Assembly (NCBI GenBank): GCA_031550725.1
Contig: JAVBOH010000007.1
Location: forward strand, 62,001 to 126,000
Length of the DNA: 64,000 nt
DNA from: UBA946 sp031550725
GTDB lineage: Bacteria > Bacillota > Clostridia > Oscillospirales > Ruminococcaceae
Direction: 5' to 3'
Part shown: positions 26,193 to 34,369 of the stretch, piece by piece
Numbering within the stretch: the stretch's first letter is position 1
Layout: every line of letters begins with the position of its first letter
The notes under the pieces: generated by a model
The model's database searches: none
The model's input: the letters and a program-made list of their open reading frames with translations, nothing else
What the model was told of the DNA's origin: nothing
Program-made: the position numbers and the translations under genes

Positions 26193-27473
26193 ATGCTTAT
26201 TACTGAAATGAACAAAGAACAACTGACAGCTTATAAAGCAGAATGTGAAAAAGCTTACGCTGAATATAAGGCTAAGGGTTTAAAGCTTGATATGTCAAGA
26301 GGCAAGCCTGGTGCTGACCAGATTGAAATATCCATGCCTATTTTTAATGCATTAAAAGAAAACGACAGTATGATTGCTGAGGACGGCTCAGATGTTAGAA
26401 ACTATGGTCTTTTGACAGGTATTCCCGAGGCTAAAAGACTTTTTGCAGAACTTCTTGGTGTAGCACCAACTGAAACTATCATCGGTGGTAACTCAAGCTT
26501 GCAGCTTATGTATGACTCAATTGCAAGAGCAATGCAGTTTGGTGTTGTTGGCAGCGAAAGACCTTGGGGTAAGGAAGATAAAATAAAATTCCTTTGTCCT
26601 GCGCCAGGTTATGACAGACATTTTGCTATATGCGAGCTATTCGGTATTGAAATGATTACAATTCCAATGAACAGTGATGGACCTGATATGGATATGATTG
26701 AAAAGCTTGTATCGGAGGATGCCGCTGTTAAGGGTATATGGTGTGTGCCGCTTTATTCAAATCCTGACGGTATTGTTTATTCCGATGATGTTGTTAAGAG
26801 ATTTGCAAATCTATCACCAAAAGCACCTGACTTCCGTATTTTCTGGGATAACGCTTACTGCGTTCATCACCTTACTGACAATCACCATACAATACTTAAC
26901 ATTCTTGATGAATGCAAGAAAGCAAATAAAGCTGATATGGTTTACATTTTCGCATCTACTTCAAAGATTTCTTTCCCAGGTTCAGGTGTTTCCGTTATGG
27001 CGGCATCAGAGAACAACATCAACGCTATCACTAAGCTTCTTGGCATTGCTACAATAAGCTATGATAAAATCAATCAGCTTAAGCATGCAAGATATTTCAA
27101 GAATCTTGATGGTGTTATGGCACATATGGAAAAACTTAAGGCATCACTTGCTCCAAAGTTTAACCTAGTTCTTGAAAAGCTTGATGCACAGGTTGCAGGA
27201 CTTGGTATACTTGAATGGGTTAAGCCAGAGGGTGGTTATTTCGTTTCCGTCAACACTCTTGATGGCTGTGCAAAAAGAGTTGTATCTCTTTTAAAGGATG
27301 CAGGTGTTGTTATGACTGGTGCAGGCGCAACATTCCCATATGGAAAAGACCCTGCTGATAAAAATATCCGTATTGCACCTACTTATCCTCCGCTTGATGA
27401 ACTAGCTGCTGCGATGAATTTATTCTGTCTTTGCGTTAAGCTTGCAAGTGCTGAAAAGCTTTTGGGTGAATAA
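26193..27473 (+). CDS. Class I aminotransferase, Asp_aminotransf (PF12897) group
   Basis: 426 residues, fold-type I PLP enzyme. The family-specific opening L-D-M-S-R-G-K-P-G lies at 32-40, the nucleotide loop G98-G-N-S-S-L-Q, N190-P-D-G, and the PLP lysine K258 in STSKISFPGSG. The group contains actinobacterial aspartate aminotransferases, so aspartate/2-oxoglutarate transamination is likely. The start at 26193 follows AGGAG by eight bases. It is monocistronic with its own promoter and hairpin. Confidence 0.88.
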   Translation: MLITEMNKEQLTAYKAECEKAYAEYKAKGLKLDMSRGKPGADQIEISMPIFNALKENDSMIAEDGSDVRNYGLLTGIPEAKRLFAELLGVAPTETIIGGNSSLQLMYDSIARAMQFGVVGSERPWGKEDKIKFLCPAPGYDRHFAICELFGIEMITIPMNSDGPDMDMIEKLVSEDAAVKGIWCVPLYSNPDGIVYSDDVVKRFANLSPKAPDFRIFWDNAYCVHHLTDNHHTILNILDECKKANKADMVYIFASTSKISFPGSGVSVMAASENNINAITKLLGIATISYDKINQLKHARYFKNLDGVMAHMEKLKASLAPKFNLVLEKLDAQVAGLGILEWVKPEGGYFVSVNTLDGCAKRVVSLLKDAGVVMTGAGATFPYGKDPADKNIRIAPTYPPLDELAAAMNLFCLCVKLASAEKLLGE

Positions 27474-27498
27474 TTTATTTTCAATAATAAAAAGCAAA

Positions 27499-27527
27499 CC
27501 ACCGTATAAGAAAATCTTATACGGTGG
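27499..27527 (+). terminator. Hairpin after the aminotransferase gene
   Basis: CCACCGTATAAGA and TCTTATACGGTGG with a three-base loop. The stem is perfect, but the following tail (TAATTATTTT) is a weak T run. Confidence 0.6.
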
Positions 27528-27547
27528 TAATTATTTTGTAAATAGAC

Positions 27548-27661
27548 GTCAATCAAGAAGCAACACGAAAATACAACATATTTTCGTGTATAAAATCAAG
27601 CTATGCTTGATTTTATGAATAATTCCATTAAAAACGGAATTATTCAGTACGCATTATATAA
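27548..27661 (+). repeat. Modular hairpin string with three hairpins
   Basis: It begins AATCAAGAAG, then has ACACGAAAATA/TATTTTCGTGT, ATAAAATCAAGC/GCTTGATTTTAT and AATAATTCC/GGAATTATT hairpins, and ends CAGTACGCATTATATAA. The tail read on the - strand contains the stop codon of galT. Confidence 0.65.
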
Positions 27662-29147
27662 CAGACACAAAACGTCCAAACGCACCCTCGCCGTCAGCAT
27701 TTCTTTTGAAAACTCCAGCATGCTCAAGCACCTTTGAAAACACAAGACCAATCTCCTGTTTAATAATATCATCAACATTATTAGTATTAATATCAGAATA
27801 ATTCTTAATAAAATCATATGCCCAGTCAGCGTGCTTTTCTATTTCTTCTATCGCACGAATATCCTTGCCATTCAAAATCGCATCAGCAAGAAGTTCCATT
27901 TCAGTTTTAAGACGTGCAGGAAGAACAGCAAGTCCCATAACCTCAATCAATCCGATATTCTCCTTCTTGATATGGTGAAGTTCACTGTGCGGATGATAAA
28001 CACCTAGAGGGTGTTCTTCTGTTGTAATGTTATTGCGAAGAACAAGGTCGAGCTCATATGTTGAGCCTTTTTTACGTGCAATCGGTGTAATTGTATTATG
28101 AGGAACACCATCAGTTTCAGCAAAAATAAATGCCTTTTTATCGGTATATCCACGCCACTTGTTCAAAATTCTGTCAGCGAGCTCAACAATTCTTTCGGAG
28201 TCATTTGATTGTAAGCGAAGTACCGACATAGGCCATTTTACACGTCCAACGCTGACATCCATATAGTTTGCAATGGTGTAATAGTTTTCAATTGGAGCGT
28301 TTTCCATAGCGAAAGAATAACATCCTCCCTGAAAATGCTCATGAGTAAGAATTGAGCCTCCAACAATCGGTAAATCAGCATTTGAGCCAATAAAATAATG
28401 AGGGAACTGGTCAACAAAATCAAACAGCTTATGAAAAGCAAGCTTGTCAATTTTCATTGGCGTGTGATTGCTGTTGAAAAGTATGCAATGCTCATTATAA
28501 TAAACGTATGGTGAATACTGAAATCCCCAGCGTTCATCATTTATTTTAACAGGAATTATACGATGGTTTTGACGTGCAGGATGATTTATTCTGCCAGCAT
28601 AACCAACATTTTCCTCGCACAAAAGGCACTTAGGATAGCTGCTCTGCTTTGCATTAAGCGCAGCCGCAATAGCCTTTGGGTCTTTCTCCGGCTTTGAAAG
28701 ATTAATGGTTATATCAAGGTTTCCATATTCCGTTTCGGATACCCACTGAATATCCTTTGCAATACGGTATCTCCTGATATAATCAGTATCACAACTGAAT
28801 TTATAGTAATAATCAGTAGCCGCTTTAAAGGATTTTTCGCTGTAAAGCTTTCTGAATTTATTGATAACTTCAGATGGACGTGGCACTAAACAAGCCATTA
28901 CCCTAGTATCAAAAAGGTCACGTGATGTAATATCATCCTCAATTAAACCTTTTTCTACGGCATAGTCAAGAATTTCCTTAAGAACTTCCTCCAAATTTAC
29001 TTTTTTATAAATTTCAGAGTCCATCTCAAAATCATCTAATGCCAAAATTTCAAGTATTCTGTTTGATGCATATATTCTGTCCTCTGCTGAAAGCAGACCG
29101 GTTTCGATTCCATAGCAAACAAGCTTACTGATAGCTGTATTTATCAT
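27654..29147 (-). CDS. galT: Galactose-1-phosphate uridylyltransferase, Bacillota type
   Basis: 497 residues, the long form of GalT found in Bacillota. Conserved stretches are NRILEILALDDFE near the start, G-R-I-N-H-P-A-R-Q-N-H-R and the catalytic G-G-S-I-L-T-H-E-H-F-Q-G-G histidine motif. It exchanges UMP between UDP-glucose and galactose 1-phosphate in the Leloir pathway, acting with GalE. It is not clustered with galE or galK here. Its last codons and stop lie in a hairpin repeat, which may have set the C-terminus. Confidence 0.95.
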   Translation of the reverse strand: MINTAISKLVCYGIETGLLSAEDRIYASNRILEILALDDFEMDSEIYKKVNLEEVLKEILDYAVEKGLIEDDITSRDLFDTRVMACLVPRPSEVINKFRKLYSEKSFKAATDYYYKFSCDTDYIRRYRIAKDIQWVSETEYGNLDITINLSKPEKDPKAIAAALNAKQSSYPKCLLCEENVGYAGRINHPARQNHRIIPVKINDERWGFQYSPYVYYNEHCILFNSNHTPMKIDKLAFHKLFDFVDQFPHYFIGSNADLPIVGGSILTHEHFQGGCYSFAMENAPIENYYTIANYMDVSVGRVKWPMSVLRLQSNDSERIVELADRILNKWRGYTDKKAFIFAETDGVPHNTITPIARKKGSTYELDLVLRNNITTEEHPLGVYHPHSELHHIKKENIGLIEVMGLAVLPARLKTEMELLADAILNGKDIRAIEEIEKHADWAYDFIKNYSDINTNNVDDIIKQEIGLVFSKVLEHAGVFKRNADGEGAFGRFVSVI

Positions 29148-29185
29148 AAGAGCATCTCCTAAAAATTATACAAAATAATAGCTAC

Positions 29186-29214
29186 ATTATAACATATTTT
29201 GTTAGAAATAGCAA
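29186..29214 (-). promoter_or_regulatory. Promoter of galT
   Basis: On the - strand: TTGCTA, 17 bases, TATAAT. Its -35 lies four bases from the -35 of the divergent DUF1294 promoter, so the two may compete. Confidence 0.7.
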
Positions 29215-29217
29215 GGG

Positions 29218-29246
29218 TTGACGAATTTTTTTACATATGGTACAAT
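29218..29246 (+). promoter_or_regulatory. Promoter of the DUF1294 gene
   Basis: TTGACG, 17 bases, TACAAT, preceded by TATGG; back to back with the galT promoter. Confidence 0.75.
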
Positions 29247-29284
29247 ATATCCTGTAAATTATTTGTAAGTGGAGGACTATAAAA

Positions 29285-29590
29285 ATGGGAAATAACACTT
29301 TTTTCATTATTTTAGCAGGATATATCCTCATAATAAGCATAGTAGCTATCATAGCAACAATATCGGACAAATCAAAAGCAAAAAAGGGTCAATGGCGAAC
29401 ACCAGAGGCAACATTACTAATAATCTCAGCGCTAGGCGGCTCAGTGGCAATGCTCCTTACCATGAAGAAAATACGTCACAAAACAAAGCACAAGAAGTTC
29501 ATGATAGGCATACCGGCAATAATAATCGTGCAAATGCTTGTCATTGCATTGCTTGTATTCAAATTTGTAGTTTTAGCACAAAATCAATAA
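29285..29590 (+). CDS. DUF1294 membrane protein
   Basis: 101 residues with two to three membrane segments (residues about 5-25 and 80-101) and a cytoplasmic loop with W-R-T-P-E-A-T-L-L-I-I-S-A-L-G-G-S and K-x-R-H-K-T-K-H-K-K-F, the DUF1294 signature. The function is unknown in the family. It starts behind GTGGAGGA and is monocistronic. Confidence 0.88.
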   Translation: MGNNTFFIILAGYILIISIVAIIATISDKSKAKKGQWRTPEATLLIISALGGSVAMLLTMKKIRHKTKHKKFMIGIPAIIIVQMLVIALLVFKFVVLAQNQ

Positions 29591-29600
29591 CGTATTACAA

Positions 29601-29636
29601 GCAAAAAAACACCGAAGTCCATAAAGGACTTCGGTG
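29601..29636 (-). terminator. Terminator of the zinc-ribbon gene
   Basis: CACCGAAGTCC/GGACTTCGGTG stem followed by seven U on the - strand. Confidence 0.88.
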
Positions 29637-29658
29637 CAGAACATTCAAAAAGAATTAA

Positions 29659-29934
29659 TTATTCTTCTCTCATCTTAGCAAAACAGTCGCTGCAGTAAAC
29701 AGGACGGTCTTCTCTAGGTCTGAAAGGAACTCTAGCAGTTCCGCCGCATGATGCACATGTAGCGTCAAACATTTCTCTCTCAGTCTTAGTGCTGTTCTTC
29801 TTAGCATCTCTGCATGGCTTACATCTCTGTGGCTCGTTTACAAAGCCTTTTTCAGCGTAAAATTCCTGTTCGCCGGCAGTGAATATGAAATCTGATCCAC
29901 ATTCCTTACATACTAAAGTCTTGTCTTCGTACAT
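29659..29934 (-). CDS. Double zinc-ribbon protein (zf-trcl type)
   Basis: 91 residues. The first ribbon has C9-x2-C12 and C38-x2-C41 with E-F-Y-A-E-K-G between them, the zf-trcl pattern; the second has C61-x2-C64 and a late C-S-D-C. A link to nucleic acid or RNA polymerase is usual for such ribbons but unproven. It starts after GCGAGGGAAATC. The transcript leader carries a tRNA-like sequence, and the SigH-like gene lies just upstream on the same strand. Confidence 0.85.
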   Translation of the reverse strand: MYEDKTLVCKECGSDFIFTAGEQEFYAEKGFVNEPQRCKPCRDAKKNSTKTEREMFDATCASCGGTARVPFRPREDRPVYCSDCFAKMREE

Positions 29935-29965
29935 TTTGATTTCCCTCGCTTAAAATATAAATATT

Positions 29966-30037
29966 CGACCTTAGACGGACTTGCACCGCCACCTTTGCCT
30001 TTGAAAGAACAACGCTCTGAACTTAAGCTACTTGGCC
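29966..30037 (-). ncRNA. tRNA-like structure in leader, possibly a decayed tRNA-Glu
   Basis: A 72-base stretch fits tRNA spacing exactly: acceptor 7 (GGCCAAG/TAAGGTC with two A-A mismatches), T8-A9, D-stem GCTT/GAGC, anticodon loop CTTTCAA (U33, anticodon UUC), variable AAGGT, T-stem GGCGG/CCGTC with loop TGCAAGT, and discriminator G73. It lacks the D-loop GG, the usual T55 and an encoded CCA, and the anticodon stem has two mismatches. It may be a pseudogene or a tRNA-mimicking leader; I doubt that it is charged. Confidence 0.5.
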
Positions 30038-30053
30038 ATATAGTTTATTGCAA

Positions 30054-30674
30054 TTACCTGTGGAAATGCCCCGGGCTTAATAATGTCTTAAGCTTTCTGC
30101 GAACCCTGAAAACAGCATTATCCACCGCTTTTTCGGTTATACTAAGCCTGCCTGCAATTTCGCTATATGACAGATTTTCTAGGTATAATCTAAAAATACT
30201 CCATTCCTTCTCCGACAAAAGAGAGGAAATTTCACGGTAAAGATTTTCAGTAAACTCCTTTTCAACAAAGATATTTTCAGGTGACGCATCATCCAAAACA
30301 TTATTATCCTCATCGAGAAGTGGTGCAAAAGGGGTTAAACTTTGCTTTGACACAGCGGATTTCAAACGATTGCCAATACAAACATCGGCATAAGAAGAAA
30401 ACTTCGCACCGTTTCCTACATCAAAAGAACTGACAGCCTTTAGCAGAGCCATCAAACCCTCCTGAGATAAATCCTCAGTATCAGCATAGTTACCGGAAAA
30501 TGAGTGAGCCTTTTTCCAAACCAAACTGAGATAACGTGAAATAATAACAGTAACAGCATCTCTGCTTTCTTTGCTAATGCCATCAGCATGAACAATACTT
30601 ATTAATTCGTTATCCGATAAAGAGTTAAGATTAAAGTCATCGGAGTTATTATTAATTGACTCCCCCCGACACAT
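30054..30674 (-). CDS. SigH-like RNA polymerase sigma factor
   Basis: 206 residues. Region 2 reads D-L-S-Q-E-G-L-M-A-L-L-K-A-V-S-S-F-D, then F-S-S-Y-A-D-V-C-I-G-N-R-L; the region 4 helix-turn-helix is L-S-Y-S-E-I-A-G-R-L-S-I-T-E-K-A-V-D-N-A. The Y-A-D-V-C-I form resembles sporulation SigH more than SigA or ECF factors. It could be the SigH of this species or a side-function sigma. It has its own consensus-like promoter with a 13-base inverted repeat over the -35. The ribosome site is weak (GTGGGAAG). Confidence 0.8.
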   Translation of the reverse strand: MCRGESINNNSDDFNLNSLSDNELISIVHADGISKESRDAVTVIISRYLSLVWKKAHSFSGNYADTEDLSQEGLMALLKAVSSFDVGNGAKFSSYADVCIGNRLKSAVSKQSLTPFAPLLDEDNNVLDDASPENIFVEKEFTENLYREISSLLSEKEWSIFRLYLENLSYSEIAGRLSITEKAVDNAVFRVRRKLKTLLSPGHFHR

Positions 30675-30713
30675 AGACTTCCCACCAATCCAAATAGGTA
30701 TGCTATATATACT

Positions 30714-30742
30714 ATTGTATACGCAAATTCTCTTTTTGTCAA
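30714..30742 (-). promoter_or_regulatory. Promoter of the sigma factor gene
   Basis: On the - strand: TTGACA, 17 bases, TACAAT. The -35 sits in the left arm (30734-30746) of a perfect 13-base inverted repeat whose other arm is 30790-30802. Confidence 0.8.
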
Positions 30743-30874
30743 GGCATTATAAAATATTTGTGACTTATTCTAATATTTTCTTTTAGTAGTGCCTTGACAA
30801 AACATATTTTTTAGGCATTTTGCCATAGATTACCTATATTGTTTGTTCAAAATCAGTTTTCAAGTTATATATAT

Positions 30875-32278
30875 TTACTCAATTGTCACACCGCTCCCTG
30901 TCGCAACCTCTGTTTTCGTAACATCTTTATACGTACTGTCAAAAGTCGTGCGTATAAAGGCAATTACAGCCTTAATAGGCTCATCGATTTTAAGACATAT
31001 GCATACAAGAATAATCGGTGCTTTCAGAACAAATCCCATGACAGCTCCAAGCGGAACAGCAATGAACCAAAGCGCAACCATCTCGAGTTTCAATGTAAAA
31101 TTGGTATCTCCTGCGCCTCTTAGTATACCAACAATTGATATCGCCGACACTGAGATAAACATAACCTGAACAGCAACAATCAATAGCAGTTGCTTAGCAA
31201 GTACACGAACTTCATCACTTACATTATAAATCATGACAAACGGATTTCTTAAAATAGTAATCAAAATAGCACTCAACACACCTAATATAACAGACCATAC
31301 CATGATAGTGAAACCATAATTTTTCGCACCTGCTTTATCTCCGCTGCCAATTTGCTTGCCGATGATAACAGCGGATGCATTAGCGATACCGAAAATTACA
31401 ATGGTTGAAAGCTGCTGCAAAACGTTAGCAATGGAGTATCCTGCGATAACATCAGGGTCAAGCTTTCCAAGCATAGCAGCCTGAACGGAAATACCGACAC
31501 TCCACATAACCTCATTGCATACAACAGGAACGGCAAATTTCATGAAGTCCTTGAAAAGCTGTTTATTTTTAATAAAGACATATTTCAGCTTGAATTTAAG
31601 ACGTTTGTCGAAAGCAAAAACATAAATAACAGTTATCAAGAAGCTCACAACACGTGCAATCATCGTGCCGATAGCAGCACCTCTGATACCGAGTGCAGGT
31701 GCACCTAAGTTACCAAAAATGAATACCCAGTTAAAGAAAATATTCACAAAGAAAGCAGTGAGGTCTGATATAACAGAAATTTTCACAACCTCCACACTTC
31801 TAAGCATAATCTGCAAGGACATTGAAACGCCTGAAATAACATATCCCCAGCAGCAAATATTGATATAATCAACAGCCTCAGAAATAATTAAAGCATCCTT
31901 AGCAGTTTCATTTTTAAGATATAATTCAATAATCTGTTGCGGAAAAGCCCTTACAACAACAGTAAGGATGGCCGAGCAAATTAAGGCAACCCTGACAACC
32001 ATACCAGTTACCTGACGAATAGTTTCCATATCCTTTTTACCCCAGTATTGAGCCGCTAAAACCGAGCCACCACCACCCAAGCCAAAAATAAAAAGCGAGA
32101 AAATAAATTGAGGCTGATTAGCCTGCGACGAAGCTGAAAGCTGTATTTCACCAAGTCTTCCAAGCATAACGGTATCCATCATAGAGATACCGAATTGTAT
32201 CAATTGCTGTAAAGCAATTGGCAAAGTAATTGAGATAAGCAGTTTATAAAAGCTCTTATCTGTGATAAATTTTTTCAT
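30875..32278 (-). CDS. MATE family efflux transporter
   Basis: 467 residues, twelve membrane segments in two related halves. Family stretches include I-A-L-Q-Q-L-I-Q-F-G-I-S-M-M-D-T-V-M-L-G-R-L-G and, in the second half, S-A-V-I-I-G-K-Q-I-G-S-G. It should export cationic compounds with Na+ or H+. The start lies behind AAGGATGGGAG. The leader forms a branched structure related to leaders A-C, so expression may be controlled after initiation. Confidence 0.92.
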   Translation of the reverse strand: MKKFITDKSFYKLLISITLPIALQQLIQFGISMMDTVMLGRLGEIQLSASSQANQPQFIFSLFIFGLGGGGSVLAAQYWGKKDMETIRQVTGMVVRVALICSAILTVVVRAFPQQIIELYLKNETAKDALIISEAVDYINICCWGYVISGVSMSLQIMLRSVEVVKISVISDLTAFFVNIFFNWVFIFGNLGAPALGIRGAAIGTMIARVVSFLITVIYVFAFDKRLKFKLKYVFIKNKQLFKDFMKFAVPVVCNEVMWSVGISVQAAMLGKLDPDVIAGYSIANVLQQLSTIVIFGIANASAVIIGKQIGSGDKAGAKNYGFTIMVWSVILGVLSAILITILRNPFVMIYNVSDEVRVLAKQLLLIVAVQVMFISVSAISIVGILRGAGDTNFTLKLEMVALWFIAVPLGAVMGFVLKAPIILVCICLKIDEPIKAVIAFIRTTFDSTYKDVTKTEVATGSGVTIE

Positions 32279-32301
32279 TAATCTCCCATCCTTAGAGGGA
32301 A

Positions 32302-32384
32302 TTGTGCTGGTTTCGACGATAAACGAAATTCAGTTCGACAGAACTGAAAGGCACAAAACCTATGTGAAAAATAAATTTTTCACA
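32302..32384 (-). promoter_or_regulatory. Branched leader of the MATE gene
   Basis: In the transcript: hairpin TGTGAAAAA/TTTTTCACA (32363-32384), then outer arms TTGTGC/GCACAA that enclose two hairpins (TTCAGTTC/GAACTGAA and TTTCG/CGAAA). The order and the GGTTTTGTGC/GCACAA arms match leaders A-C, with an enlarged second stem. Confidence 0.55.
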
Positions 32385-32416
32385 TTAATAACTCCAAATT
32401 TCTAGTAAAGATAAAG

Positions 32417-32453
32417 ACAAAAAGGAACTGTCTTAACAAAGACAGTTCCTTTG
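32417..32453 (-). terminator. Terminator of the divIVA-like/fumarase unit
   Basis: AAAGGAACTGTCTT/AAGACAGTTCCTTT with a short loop and a U run, directly after the fumarase subunit gene. Confidence 0.9.
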
Positions 32454-32459
32454 CAATTT

Positions 32460-33017
32460 TTAAATAGTGCAAAACGTTTTTCTGCCGTAAGTAAAGATAT
32501 CGCCGCCATGGGAGTCACCTGCAACAGTAAGCGGAAAGTCCTCAATATAGAGTTTTTTAACCGACTCACAACCCAAGTCCTCAAAAGCAACAACATCACA
32601 GCTCTTTATACAGCTAGCAGCGAGTGCACCAGCACCTCCAATAGCGCATAAATATACCGCATTGTTTCTTACAACAGCATCATTAACATTTTTGTTTCTT
32701 TCACCCTTGCCAATCATTGCACAAAGACCTAAATCAAGCAGCCTTGGTGCAAATTTATCCATACGTCCCGAAGTAGTCGGACCACATGAGCCAATAGCTT
32801 TACCCACAGGTGCAGGAGTTGGACCAGCGTAATAAATGACAGCATCTCTTAATTCAACAGGCAAATCCTCGCCCTCGTCAAGAAGTGCCATAAATCTTTT
32901 GTGGGCAGCATCACGGGCAGTAAAAATGTATCCAGTAAGGAATACCTTATCACCCATGCGCAGCTTATCACAATAAGAACGCAGTTCAGAAACATTTACA
33001 TTATAAGTCGCAGACAT
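32460..33017 (-). CDS. fumB: Fumarate hydratase class I, beta subunit
   Basis: 185 residues, the C-terminal (beta) half of iron-sulphur fumarase or L-tartrate dehydratase. Conserved stretches are G-D-K-V-F-L-T-G-Y-I-F-T-A-R-D-A-A-H-K-R, P-G/A-P-V-G-K-A-I-G-S-C-G-P-T-T-S-G-R-M-D and M-I-G-K-G-E. It needs an alpha subunit, which normally lies directly upstream; here the upstream gene is a DivIVA-like protein six bases away. There is no evident ribosome site, so translation probably depends on coupling. The alpha subunit must be elsewhere. Confidence 0.88.
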   Translation of the reverse strand: MSATYNVNVSELRSYCDKLRMGDKVFLTGYIFTARDAAHKRFMALLDEGEDLPVELRDAVIYYAGPTPAPVGKAIGSCGPTTSGRMDKFAPRLLDLGLCAMIGKGERNKNVNDAVVRNNAVYLCAIGGAGALAASCIKSCDVVAFEDLGCESVKKLYIEDFPLTVAGDSHGGDIFTYGRKTFCTI

Positions 33018-33023
33018 GACAGA

Positions 33024-34100
33024 TTACATATCGGAAAGCTTGATATTTCCAGCGTTTATATTACCGCTGTATTCATCAGTTCCAGAGTTAACAGCAGCTT
33101 CAGCAGCCTTTGTCAAGCTCTCAAGTTCACTCATGTCAAAGCCGAATTTGTTTGTATTAGCAGGCTGCTTTGGAGCCTCTGGCTGTTTTGGTGGTTCAGG
33201 CTGCTTTGGTGCTGGCTGAGCAGGAGCAGCTTGCTGAACAGGTGCTGTTGCCGCCTGAACCGGCTTTGGTGCAGGAGCTGGAGCCGGAGCAGGCTTGTTA
33301 AAAGCCTTTTTTTCACCAGATGGTATTGAACCCTTGTTAATGGATTCCTGTGCTCTGTCGATAACAGATTTAGCCTCAGAAAGCTTGGACAAGCTCTCGT
33401 TGGAGAACAACTGAAGAACTTCAGTAAGCTTATGTACATTAGTTTCGATATCGGAAATTTCTGCGCCAATAACACTCTTGATGTTTGCAGCAGCTGCACG
33501 CATCTCAGCAGACTTATCTTCAGCCTCAGACATAATTCTCGTTGCTCTGTCATCAGCAGACTTAATGATAGTAGATGCCTTGCCGTTAGCGTCATCAACA
33601 ACCTGATTAGCAAGCTTCTTAGCATCCTCATCCATTTTTCTAGCGTTATCCTTAGCCTGAGTAACGATTGAGTTAGCAGTTTTCTGAGCTTCGATAAATA
33701 CATTGCTCAAGTCCATAGCACTGCTGTCAGCAGGACCAGAAGATGCAACCTTATTCTTAGCTTCCTGAAGCTGTTCCTCCAAAGCAGCATTCTGCTTTTT
33801 AAGTTCTTCAAGCTCTCTAACCTTTTCAGCCATCTCATCTTCAGCACTCTTGAGCTGAATTTTAAGAGAATCGTTGTTTGTCATTAATTCAGAAATCTTA
33901 GCCTTATCAGCAGCGAGCAAATCATCATACTTACTAGTATCAACAGTACCGCCGCCTGCGCTCTCAAGCAAAGTCTTCTTTTCTTCAAGCTCTGCTTCAA
34001 GCGTATAAATCTTAGTATTTAAGTCATCAACATAAGCGAGAACGTCTTTCTTATCAAATCCGCCCACTCTTACCGTTTTTAAGAAACCAGTTCCTTCCAT
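33024..34100 (-). CDS. DivIVA-like coiled-coil protein
   Basis: 358 residues. The N-terminal 25 residues (FLKTVRVGGFDKKDVLAYVD) match the DivIVA lipid-binding motif. A long coiled coil follows to about residue 240, then a Pro/Ala/Gln-rich linker with P-A-P-A-P-A-P-K and Q-P-E-P-P-K repeats, then a short acidic tail. Such proteins mark curved membranes and recruit division or wall enzymes. It starts behind GGAGGTG and has its own promoter. Confidence 0.8.
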   Translation of the reverse strand: MEGTGFLKTVRVGGFDKKDVLAYVDDLNTKIYTLEAELEEKKTLLESAGGGTVDTSKYDDLLAADKAKISELMTNNDSLKIQLKSAEDEMAEKVRELEELKKQNAALEEQLQEAKNKVASSGPADSSAMDLSNVFIEAQKTANSIVTQAKDNARKMDEDAKKLANQVVDDANGKASTIIKSADDRATRIMSEAEDKSAEMRAAAANIKSVIGAEISDIETNVHKLTEVLQLFSNESLSKLSEAKSVIDRAQESINKGSIPSGEKKAFNKPAPAPAPAPKPVQAATAPVQQAAPAQPAPKQPEPPKQPEAPKQPANTNKFGFDMSELESLTKAAEAAVNSGTDEYSGNINAGNIKLSDM

Positions 34101-34142
34101 AGTAGGACACCTCCGTAAATTCAGATATTAGAATACAAGTAA

Positions 34143-34171
34143 ATTATATCACACATTAGTCATTTTCACAA
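34143..34171 (-). promoter_or_regulatory. Promoter of the DivIVA-like gene
   Basis: On the - strand: TTGTGA, 17 bases, TATAAT. Confidence 0.7.
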
Positions 34172-34301
34172 GGGCATTTTGAATAAATTACTTCACAAAA
34201 AATCGCACCTTTTTTTAGTTAATTATAATAATTTTATTGCTAAGAAATTATGCTTTGATGTATACTAATACAAGCTTTGAGCAAATAAAAGCTTAATTGC
34301 A

Positions 34302-34330
34302 TTGCAAATACAGCTAATATATGTTATTAT
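34302..34330 (+). promoter_or_regulatory. Promoter of the MutS-like gene
   Basis: TTGCAA, 17 bases, TATTAT, 39 bases before the start codon. Confidence 0.65.
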
Positions 34331-34369
34331 TAATCTATAAATAAATTAAGTAAAAGGAAACAAGAAAAT

